Assembly: GCA_949358305.1 (NCBI GenBank) | Contig: OX442324.1 | Span: 124,001 to 188,000, forward strand | DNA from: Strigamia acuminata | Lineage: Eukaryota > Arthropoda > Chilopoda > Geophilomorpha > Linotaeniidae | DNA length: 64,000 nt | Direction: 5' to 3' | In this document: positions 55,655 to 64,000 of the stretch, piece by piece | Layout of the letters: each line of letters starts with the position of its first letter | Position numbering within the stretch: position 1 is the first letter of the stretch | Notes under the pieces: model-generated | Told to the model about the DNA's origin: nothing | Databases searched by the model: none | What the model saw: only the letters and a program-made list of their open reading frames with translations | Program-made: the position numbers and the translations under genes

Positions 55655-56193
55655 TGTAGGTCGGTAGCAGAGGAAAACGACCAAAACTACTCGAAATGTC
55701 GAGCGAAACTGTCGCGAATGCGTCGCACGAGTGGTACGCGCGTACAGGCGACGTCGAGGACGAAATGTAAACGTAACGGCCGCGATATTCGCTTATATGC
55801 CGTGAGAAATGATAAATGAATGCTTAAAAGCATAAAATAAGTTTAATCAATACGAAATACTCACATATGAGTTGGAAAATACATGAATAACCATGAGGCG
55901 AGAGCCAGGCGCTGGTCGCCGCCATCTTGGATGTAGGAGTGGTACAGTAACGACACCTGGTGTCGTGAAATGGCGTTATGGAATTGAAAATTCCATAAAG
56001 CTTAACAGAAGGTTAGATATAGCATGATGCCTCATGCAGAAACACAATAACATAATGTAAATGTTTGGAAAATGACACACATAATTGAATATAATAAATA
56101 TCGGAATAAATAAACGAATATAATAAAACAATAGATCATAATGTGATTCTATATCACATCGACACACACATCATTTGGTTCTTTAGACCAACA
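55655..56193 (-). repeat. 5' LTR of copia I, 539 bp
   Basis: Partner of 48806-49336, with the 8-bp addition AATCAATA near 55840. It joins H sequence at 56194. Confidence 0.9.
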
Positions 56194-56198
56194 ATAAC

Positions 56199-59100
56199 TG
56201 GCTCGATGTGCAGCCAGATAACTCGATGCAAAGGTCTGCAGTATTTGCCACGTACTGCAGAACCTGGAGAAGAGCGCGGATGTGGGTCCGGTTGTAGCAT
56301 GTGTTATACTGTGCTAGAGCGATGACGGAGTACAAGATGTCGGGGCGAGTCCTCGATGCCAAAAACAATAGAGAGCCGATTACCGATCGATAGGGAAAAT
56401 CTTCTAATTTCTCTGTTGACCCACGAACGAGTGTTGTTCCCGGGGTCACTGGCACCTTAACTCGGTTGTTAGTTGATGTCCCGAACTTCTTTACAATTTT
56501 AGCGATGTAAGCACGTTGTGTAATAAACGTGCGTCCGGCGTCGCGGATGAACTCGACGCCTAGGAGCTTCGTGATCGGGCCGAGATTTACGATATCGAAT
56601 TTCGAACTGATGAGTCGAATCAGCTGTGTGAAAACACTGTCGGATGCATAGAATACAACGATGTCATCCACGTAAACCAGCATGACAGCGGTGTTGCCGA
56701 GTACGTAGACACAATTGCATGCCGGCATCTTTCGAAATCCGAGGGCCCGAAGAGTTTCGTCGAGTTTTTCGAACCATTGCCTGCCGGATTGGTGGAGCCC
56801 ATATAGCGACTTGAGGAGAAGCCACACGTTATTCGGGTCGGAGCATGTGGCACCTGCGGGGATTCGCATGTAGACTTTATGCTTGAGCTCCCCATACAGG
56901 TACGCACATTTCACATCGAGATGGGCGTCCTTCCAACCACGGAGTACGACGAGGAGGCAGAAAAATAGACGAATTAACACGAAGTTCACGACCGGGCTAA
57001 ATACTTCATCGAAATCTACACCGAGGGTTTGGTAAAAACCTTGCGCTACTAAGCGTGCTCGGTATCGAGTGACGGTTCCGGTTGCATCGGTCTTTAGCTT
57101 AAAAATCCACTTGCAGCCGAGTATTGTCGTGTCCGGTGGTCGGGGAACTTCGGTGTAAATCTCTCGCTCTTTGAAAGTGTCCAGTTCCTCTTGGATGGCT
57201 TCCCGCCACTTCGGAGCGTCGTTGAATTTCGGAATTTCGGCGAATGAAGCCGGTTCGGTTCGGCATAAATGAGCCGCATGACGAACACCCGGAAGAACTG
57301 GTAACTTGTGCTCGAGATTACCGAAGAAAAATAGTCCGGGGTCGTAATCGATGTTGTTTAACATACAATATTCTTCGATATCATTGTATGATCGCAATCG
57401 GATTTTCGGAGTCGGAAAATAATAGACATCGATTAAGATTTTTCCGGGTTTTTGATCCTTTCTGAGATGTTCCTCGCGTACCCATTCACGGCACTCGCTA
57501 TCTCCACCGACGAATCGCCACTTATGAGTGGTGTGGCGCGCAGTCGCTGGTGAACTGGGATCGGGGTCGAAGATTTGCAACCCTTGCGTAGCGTGATCGT
57601 CGACGCATTGTTGACGACGGGTTGTAATGAACCTTGGCGTCGGCACCGGCGTTTCGCGAGGAAGTGGACGTGTTGGCGAGCGCTGAGGTGATGGCGGAGC
57701 GGATGTACGAGGAGTTGTTGGAGGCGATTGTCGAGCCGATTGTTCCGCTAATGCGTCAACGCATTCGGATGTTTCCGGATAAATCGACAATTCGTCCATC
57801 TCTCGGATATCATGGTCCGTATCATGTTCCTCTTCATACGAAAGGTGATGAGATTGTCGAATGGACGCAGAACCCGGAGGCAACGTCGCGCACAAATCCA
57901 GCAATTCCCTTTCCGGAGTTGTCGGTGGCGGAATGTGGATGTGCGGATATGCGGGAGGCGTGTGCATCGAAGCGGATGCCGTTGACACGTGTTGACTATT
58001 GCCATTGTCGGTATCATTCGCGGAATGTTCGGACGCCTCAGAGTCGGATCCCTTCGGCCACTGTTGATAATGGAGGTTATCATCGAATGTAACTGTTTGT
58101 TGTCCAGGACCAGTAAACGATTGTTGCGGCTGCTGCGTCGAAATTTTTATGGATTTCCGATACGACTGCCGCTCATCGATCTTGACGTGAATAGATTCGT
58201 AGACCTTATTGTCGGTTGGGTTCCAAATCCTGTATCCACGGGTCCCTGTGGCGTAGCCGACTAAATACCCCTCCCAGGCCCGCGGATCCAGTTTCTTGCG
58301 GCCTGGCGCAGTGTAGTGCACCCAGCACTTTGAACCGACTTTTCGTAGATGACGTAACGAAAGGGCTCTCTGTCGCCAAAGGATGTACGGGGCCTGATTG
58401 TTAAGTCGAGAATGAGGGCACCTGTTCTTGATATACGCGAACGTAACCGCGAGCTCGGCCCAGAGCGCCTCCGGCAACTTGGTTTCGGATAAGACTGCAC
58501 GAAAGTTGTCGGCCATTGTTCGGTTTATGCGCTCGGCCGTGCCATTCATCTGTGGCGATGATGGATTCGTTCGCTGACCCTGAATACCTTTGTCTTGAAG
58601 GTAGCGGAGAAATTCGTTTGACAAAAATTCGCCACCCCGATCCGTACGGATAGCCTTGACTTTCGCGTCCTGTATCCGCTCCACCCGTCCAACAAAGTCC
58701 TTAAAAGTTGCGAAAACTTGTGATTTCTGCGCTAGCGGTATGATCCAGCAATAGCGCGTCGCGTCGTCGATGACGGTAAGGACGAAACGCGCTCCTCCAA
58801 ACGATGGGACAGGGGCGGGCCCCCAAATATCCATGTGGAGAAGGTCCAAAGGCTTTGTTGTCGAGGGGTTCGGATCGGGCTTGTGAGAAGCTCTAGTCGA
58901 TTTGGCGATCCGACAATCGTTGCAAGCCAATTCCCTGCTGACTTCCCCTGGTTGCATTCCGTAGACTTGGTCGTTTGCGGCCAACAACTTCATTCCGTTG
59001 GTGTGAAGGTGGCCGAGACGGCTGTGCCACAAACCAGTGGCATCCTTGACCGAAGCCGGATTGGCAATGACCTTCGTTTTCGGCTGGGACGGATTGCCGA

Positions 59101-59290
59101 GGGGAGGAAAGGAATTTGCATTTGGAATTGCGGCTGGGACGGTTGTCGGGATCGACTGCAAGGCAGTTGCATAGGAAGGAGGGATGGTCAGGTTATTGTG
59201 GATTTGCGTAGGGATAGGAGGAGGTATCGGATTGGTTGGAATGGGAGCTTGTTGGACGGGAATTTGCTTCACGAGATTGTCCCTTCGAAG
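56199..59290 (-). pseudogene. Copia H integrase, RT and start of RNase H
   Basis: The open frame starts in a proline-rich region (IPTNPIPPPIPTQ) and continues with pre-integrase LWHSRLGHLHTNGM, CNDCRIAKS, integrase LLHMDIWGP, RTDRGGEF, NGTAERINRT, then GYRIWNP and the linker. RT follows with CKWIFKLKTD, YRARLVAQGF, SLYGLHQSGRQWF and VYVDDIVVF. Compared with I, the zinc knuckle and the whole protease are missing: sequence passes from the late gag spacer to the region after protease near 59280, and the frame differs from gag. The frame ends a few residues into the I LTR at 56183; the true continuation is 48800-48340. Confidence 0.9.
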
Positions 59291-59892
59291 CATGGGCCGA
59301 CGTGTTAGAAGTTCCGAGTAACCCAATTGACTTGAGTCTCATGTGTTCGGAAATTAGCTGCTCGGCGACATCCTTCGGCGTGAATTGAGGATCCGGCCTG
59401 AGCATATTCGGGCGGCAGACACTTTAAATACTGGTATGCGTGGTGAATCGGACTGATGACTTCATTGACGTCGCTTAATTGGCGCACGTAATTGTCCACG
59501 CGGGCAATGAAATCTGGCATATCTTCGCCAGGTTGGAGTTGGAGGCTGAGGAACTCCCAGCGCATCGCCGCTTGACGGGCTCTAGAGCTGGGCGCGTAGG
59601 TTTTCGCCAACTTGTCCCACGCCTCCTTCGGCGTGTTACAGGTTTCCAAAACAGTACGCTTGGCGGGGCTCACATGGAGGTATATGAGGCCTAGCGCCTT
59701 GTCCCTCTTTATGTTGAAGCGATCAATTTCTTTAGCCGTCAGGGTGGCAATGTGTTCTGCCTCTTTGTCCTCCGTTATGTGGCGCCAAAGACCTTCAGAT
59801 TTCAAGAGAAACTGCATCGACAATCGCCATTGTTCGTAATTGTCGACACCAAGAACCGTAATTAAATTGTTCGGATTCCCTGATTTGTGCAT
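59260..59892 (-). pseudogene. Copia H gag, damaged
   Basis: The likely start is MHKSGNPNNLITVLGVDNYE. It shows EQWRLSMQFLLKSEGLWRH, CNTPKEAWDKLAKTYAPSS, RARQAAMRWEFLSLQL and the LKCLPPEYAQA motif. There a deletion of about 20 bases removes the conserved IYHW motif and shifts the frame; DPQFTPKDVAEQLISEHM follows in another frame. The gene ends at the larger deletion that removes nucleocapsid and protease. Confidence 0.85.
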
Positions 59893-60905
59893 TTTGAATC
59901 GCTGGACGAGACGCGACGCGGAGAACACAAAGGCTCAGAGAGTGGCACAAAATCGGAGCACAATTCACTATTCGGAGCACTGCACTGCACGGTTCCCTCG
60001 GTGTTCGAGGCGAAAAACCACAAATTGGGCAATTCCTTCTGAAGGAATCAAATAACCTCCGGTTGCCAGTCTGAAAGGGTCCGATCGGCTTCCTGGAGCC
60101 GCGGGAAACCTCACTTGTACCGCGACAAGCACAACCGGAGAATACGTGTAAGCGTGATCGGACTCGATCGAAGAGCAAACACGATTCTAAAGGAACCCCC
60201 AAAAGCCTTAAATTTATCTCAAAGTTAACAATGGTATTTCGAAAAGGAGAAATAGATGAATCGATCGCGGTTGCGATCCTCGCGCAAATGAAGGCGCGGC
60301 TCGGCTTTCTCGAAAAGCCGGAGAAAACGCAATTCGGACGTGAATGTCCGAATTCTTCTCGAAAAATCGAAAAATTCGAGGCTCTTCGTCCTCTTGAAAA
60401 GATCGGCGTATAACCGCCGTTCACCGGGGAACTAAGCGGCGAACAATCGAGTGTTCGATTCTCGTTGGAACCGCCGCACTTCGCTAAGCGGTGTCGAAAA
60501 TCGAAAATGCGGCAAAATCTGAAAATAAATAATATTCGCCTCGAAATCCGCGAATCCCGCGTGGTTTCGGACGAAATTAATCGAGGAATCGCTGGAAAAA
60601 CAGCCCTGGCTGCTACACAGCGTCGCAAAAATCGAAAATCTGCAAATAACAATTTTTGCTTTAAAATTCGCGAATCCCGCGGAATTTTAAGCAAAATTAA
60701 CGTCGAAAATGACGGAATGTGCAGTGTGCACGTTGCTAAACGTCGACAGGTCGTCTCAGGCGATGTGCGAGACGTGAAGCAGACGAAAATCGGTCGGAAT
60801 GCAGTTGGAATCTGAAAATATAAAGTTTCGTCGCACAAATCGCGAATTTCGCGAAAAATACACCGAAAATTAATCAGAAAATGGTTGTGTTTGACCACAA
60901 CCATC
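59893..60905 (-). other. Leader of copia H
   Basis: About 1 kb, CG-rich on the minus strand, with no recognised gene. It is similar in length and composition to the leaders of B and I. Confidence 0.5.
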
Positions 60906-60916
60906 CTCTGCTACCA
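60906..60916 (-). other. Primer-binding site of copia H, in a tight hairpin with the LTR end
   Basis: The minus strand carries TGGTAGCAGAG. On the plus strand CTCTGCTAC (60906-60914) and GTAGCAGAG (60919-60927) are separated by only CAAT: a perfect 9-bp stem across the LTR border at 60918. Confidence 0.85.
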
Positions 60917-60917
60917 A

Positions 60918-61397
60918 TGTAGCAGAGTAGGGCGCAGAATATCGGTGAATTATCACCGGGAAGCGTGAAAAATGGGGCCGTGCTGCGCGCACGGACGTAG
61001 GCGATACGACGCGTATCGTAAGCAAGACGGCGCGTGGCTTATGGCCACTTATAGCGCACTAAACTAGCACACAATGTGCTTTAAAGCAAAGGCAATGATA
61101 ACAAAATATAAAACACTTTACTAAAATTAGAATACATTACATAAATGGTGTGAAAAACAATCAAGCAGCACACAGCCGTGTGCTGCGCCATCTTGGATTT
61201 GGATAACAGTGATGGTGGCACTCTGGTGCCAGAAATTAGCATTAATAAAGGATAAATCATTGGATTGAAGAAGAAATCATATCAAAACAAGACAAGAGTA
61301 TGGAATCACATACGAGACATCGCTAAACTAACAATAATATCGAAATCAAAAGTATATAAATAAATACATCGACAAAAACATGGTCTTTAGACCAACA
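60918..61397 (-). repeat. 5' LTR of copia H, 480 bp
   Basis: Partner of 47650-48129; two substitutions seen (CGAGAC/CAAGAC, GAACAAATC/GAAGAAATC). Confidence 0.95.
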
Positions 61398-61402
61398 AAT
61401 GC

Positions 61403-61775
61403 GTGGCGTGGTCGGTTCGACTTAACATTCGTGTCGTACTTACCTACGACCCACGCGTCCACTCATGGAGGCTGTATAACGGTGGGAGCCGTCATACTGA
61501 GTATCATCGTGGTGAATGGTGAGGAGTACAGAGTCAAACCGGGACACTGCTTGTCCCTCCCAGATGAACACCTTCTCCTCTCGGGGAGCTGCTGCAGGCA
61601 CGTCCTTCTCAGGCCGTGTCCAACACTCAACTCACTCACACCACTCCCTCCTCACCACACCACTCTACTCCCTCCTCCCCGGGCTAGGTCAACTACCCAC
61701 GTAGGGGTTGACCTTTGGGGCCGCGCGGTGGTGTGTGGCAGTGCCGCAGGTCACCTAGGTGGCCTGGCGGTCACA
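61403..61775 (-). repeat. 5' LTR of gypsy G, remaining 373 bp
   Basis: Continues 47429-47649 after copia H and ends GCGGTCACA, followed by the ACGG duplication (61776-61779). Confidence 0.95.
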
Positions 61776-61779
61776 ACGG

Positions 61780-61890
61780 AAACTTAAATAAACTCTCTAG
61801 TTAAAATTATTTTTTAAACTAGGGATTATTCGGTACCAAGTAATACAAGATAATTCAGAGTCTCTAAATGATCCCGGACAGGCCCCCACG
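61780..61890 (-). other. Leader start and candidate primer site of gypsy E
   Basis: Between the G insertion and the E 5' LTR. The minus strand begins, two bases after the LTR, TGGGGGCCTGTCCGGGAT (61871-61888), which has the TGG start and GC-rich look of a primer site. I cannot name the tRNA. The leader continues on the other side of G at 26781. Confidence 0.5.
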
Positions 61891-62709
61891 TGTCGTGATC
61901 CGACTTTGTGGGAATAATCTTACTTACTTTGCAGGTACCTGAAATATTATTAATTCTAATAATCACACAGTCGAATAAAAGATTAAAAGATTTTATTTAA
62001 AATACTTAAAAGAAAATTACAAATTAATATTATTGATCTAATTTTAATACTGGTCTTGGTCTCAGGTCCGTTGGCTGCGGACACGATTGAATGCTGAATT
62101 TTAGGGTTAAAATTCAGACTTCTATCTTGGCTTCTTTGTTGTCTGTCGTCTAGGCGTCGAACAATGTTCCACGTGGTAAGCGTGTCGTCTGTTGTTCGAT
62201 ATCGCGAATGGCGATGAATATTTCCCTTCCGGAGTCTCCGGATGGAAAATAAAATGTTCTTTAGTATAAATATACAGCGGAATCTCCACTTGTATATTCT
62301 AATTGTTTAGTCCTACTTTCTGACTCGACGGGCATCAGTCTCGGTCACTCCTGGTGTATTCACGCGAGGCTTGATCGTTGAGACGGTGATGGTTGTCGAT
62401 TGAGGTAGGTAGTTGAAGTCCCGTCTTTGAGTCAAGTCGCTCTATTTATTTCCTCTCCACACGTGACAGGAACCAGAAGAAATTAACATAATTTCTTTTG
62501 TCAAATCCGCTAGTCATGTGACGTAGGAGGAGAAAACGGGGTCAGTTCGTTGACCTAGGGTCAAGTGGAAGGCGGTAGAAACTCTACCCCATTCCAAGAA
62601 ACAGCTAATTGGTGGATGAGTAATATTTTCTAATTTTATTCCACAGCAAAAGATGAATTGAATATAATTTTACAAAGAAATAAAGTAGTGTCTATTTAGG
62701 ATCACCACA
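61891..62709 (-). repeat. 5' LTR of gypsy E, 819 bp
   Basis: Partner of 9925-10750, ending ATCACCACA before the CAAA duplication (62710-62713). Confidence 0.9.
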
Positions 62710-64000
62710 CAAAGCATTACATGGAATTATGCTTGGCTATTCTCGAGTTACAAAGGGCTACAGAATCTGGTTGCCAGACTTCTCCAAAGTCATCGAGACG
62801 AGTGACGTGAAGTTTGTCGAAAGCAGGCGCGGAGTTGAAGGCGTGCTGGGCCTATCTGATAAATACACGACTTTTATTGACAATCTGGATGACAATTTGG
62901 ATAATGACAACGATCGTCAGTATTACTCCGACGAGGATATAAGGCCACCGCTACCTCCGGCGCAACCAACTAAGAAGAAGCAGGAAGAGGAATTACCTCA
63001 ACTGAAATTGAAGTTCAGATTGCCGGAAGAAAAGCTTCGACCGAAACCTAATATACCAGGAGCTGAAGCAGGAGTAAAATTGCAGGACATTTTACCACCA
63101 CCTGGACAAGCACTTGTGAATCCAGTTCCGACAATTCCTCAACTTGTTTGGAGAAAAACAGAGAAAACAAGACCGACTGGACACAAGGATTATGAGTACA
63201 CAATTGACGGATTTGATAAACCGAAATTACGTTCAATACCAGATGTGAAGCGCTACTGTGCGGACCATAATCTATGTGTTCCAGACCACCTTTTCGAGGA
63301 CAAAAGAAAGAAGAAACCCACTGAATCGAATGTGATAACCGATGATATTGATCTGGATGATGTGGATGAGTTAACACTCGATTTCGAAGCAAATCATCTC
63401 GAAGTCTACATACCCACGCGTTTCGAACAGATAATCAATTTACCAGAGAAAGAAGAGCGGAATCAAGCGATGTTTGATGAAATCAGCACAATGCACGAAC
63501 GCGAAGTATGGGAGTTGGTCCCACCACCATCCGACACAAAAGTCATAGGCTGCAAGTGGATTTACACTGTGAAACAAGATGACAAAGGAGAAATAGCGCA
63601 AGGTTTTTCACAAGCCTACGGCGAGTCCTACGAGGAGACTTTTTCACCTGTCGTGGATTTTTCAATCGTGCGCTTTATGTTCACGCTTCTCGTTTGTATG
63701 CTGAAATGGTCATACGTTCAGGCCGACGTCAAATGTGCCTACTTGTATGCGAAGCTCCACAAAACTGTGTACATGCGTCAACCTAAAGGATTCGTGTGCC
63801 CAGGAAAGGAGAACTTTGTTTGCAAATTACTTCGAGCAATATACGCGTTGCATCAGTCAGGAAGAGAATGGGGCATCGAGCTCGAAGAAACCTTACTGAA
63901 GCTGGGTTTACAACACGTAAACTGGTGCAACTGCGTTTACAAGTTCAAGAATGTTGCATATTTGATCGTGTACGTCGATGACATCGTAGTTTTCGGCAAA
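62710..64000 (+). pseudogene. Copia D integrase end, linker and RT (runs off the window)
   Basis: The frame continues from 9924 and is open to the last base. It starts ALHGIMLGYSRVTKGYRIW (integrase end), then an acidic and proline-rich linker, then RT: MHEREVWELVPPP, VIGCKWIYTVKQDDKG, SYEETFSPVVDFS, CAYLYAKLHKTVYM, AIYALHQSGRE and YVDDIVVFGK at the edge. The segment that usually reads RxKARLVAQ is shortened in frame (GEIAQGFSQ), removing about seven or eight conserved residues of the RT fingers. RT is probably impaired even before the E insertion is considered. Confidence 0.9.

Larger units (their letters stand above)
48806..56193 (-). mobile_element. Copia element I, complete, inside H
   Basis: LTRs 48806-49336 (531 bp) and 55655-56193 (539 bp), tRNA-iMet primer site 55642-55652, leader, uninterrupted gag-pol, purine tract AAAGGGGGAATT. 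The LTRs differ by one 8-bp indel (AATCAATA near 55840) and about two substitutions. It has the same clade and strand as H. It is the innermost layer of the nest. Confidence 0.95.
47650..61397 (-). mobile_element. Copia element H in the G LTR
   Basis: Two 480-bp LTRs (47650-48129, 60918-61397) with two differences seen, a tRNA-iMet primer site, gag with a deletion, pol lacking nucleocapsid and protease, and RNase H split by copia I. Without I it is about 6.3 kb. AATGC duplications flank it. Confidence 0.95.
26786..61775 (-). mobile_element. Gypsy element G, non-autonomous, inside the E leader
   Basis: Its LTRs are 26786-27379 and 47429-47649 plus 61403-61775 (the right one split by copia H); both sum to 594 bp, with two differences seen. 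On the minus strand: 5' LTR, candidate primer site, 3-kb leader, gag/PR frame, RT/RNase H, integrase zinc-finger remnant, long uncharacterised 3' region (split by copia B), purine tract, 3' LTR. No integrase core is found and several catalytic residues are replaced, yet the LTRs are nearly identical. This points to recent movement with enzymes supplied by another element. Confidence 0.85.
9925..62709 (-). mobile_element. Gypsy element E, bounding element of the nest
   Basis: It is bounded by LTRs 9925-10750 and 61891-62709, with a CAAA duplication in copia D. Read on the minus strand the order is 5' LTR, candidate primer site, leader (split by G), gag, PR, RT, RNase H, IN (split by F), an extra ORF, and the 3' LTR. 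Without F and G it is about 10.8 kb. The LTRs differ by an 8-bp and a 1-bp indel and roughly seven substitutions by eye, making E older than F, G and H. Two frameshifts (near 25330 and 23705) and two in-frame stops (24309, 22085) make it non-functional as it stands. Confidence 0.9.

Noticed and set aside
59795-60904. 369-codon minus-strand frame in the leader of H
   Set aside because: It overlaps the start of gag in another frame and has no recognisable domain.

Overview
The window looks like a piece of a transposon-rich animal genome, most likely an arthropod. It holds animal-type Ty1/copia elements primed by initiator tRNA-Met, Ty3/gypsy elements with the usual gag-PR-RT-RNaseH-IN order, and insect-style CTCF-like motifs. 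I see no host gene, tRNA, rRNA or CRISPR array. Nearly all of the 64 kb can be assigned to LTR retrotransposons or their debris. Element letters are my own labels. Identities were judged by eye.

Layout. (1) 1-4430: tail of a copia element X (3' LTR 40-583) sitting in a related copia A1 (RNase H and 3' LTR to 1916), then a short unassigned piece, then a broken minus-strand copia C. (2) 4430-9924 and 62710-64000: the two halves of copia D (+). Its gag is interrupted by a 3.5-kb composite scrap (4973-8454), and its integrase is interrupted by everything between 9925 and 62709. (3) 9925-62709: gypsy E (minus strand, about 10.8 kb of its own sequence), flanked by a CAAA duplication. E is split twice: by copia F (14569-21528, duplication GATAC) between the integrase core and the integrase C-terminus, and by gypsy G (26786-61775, duplication ACGG) in its 5' leader. 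(4) G (minus strand) contains copia B with a truncated copia A2 and a copia fragment J. The 5' LTR of G is cut by copia H (47650-61397, duplication AATGC). (5) H is cut in its RNase H by copia I (48806-56193, duplication ATAAC). The deepest chain is therefore D > E > G > H > I, and each step from E down is proven by matching target-site duplications with the host frame or LTR resuming exactly on the far side.

State of the elements. F (one long gag-pol frame, LTRs differing at one of 467 positions) and I (one 1,681-codon frame) look intact and possibly active. B has nearly identical LTRs but carries a frameshift, a stop codon and insertions. H lacks nucleocapsid and protease. G has near-identical LTRs, but its polyprotein has lost conserved catalytic residues in PR, RT and RNase H and has no integrase core, so it was probably moved in trans. 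E is complete in domain order but carries two frameshifts and two stops. It also has a long ORF of unknown function downstream of pol.

Structure beyond gene calls. Every copia LTR here is a train of short perfect inverted repeats, and the stem sequences change in compensating pairs between families. In families X, A, H and I the 3' end of the LTR contains a near copy of the tRNA-iMet 3' end, complementary to the primer-binding site a few bases away. Most copia LTRs carry a YY1/Pho-like AAGATGGC motif. Gypsy E carries a duplicated CTCF-like motif between pol and its extra ORF.
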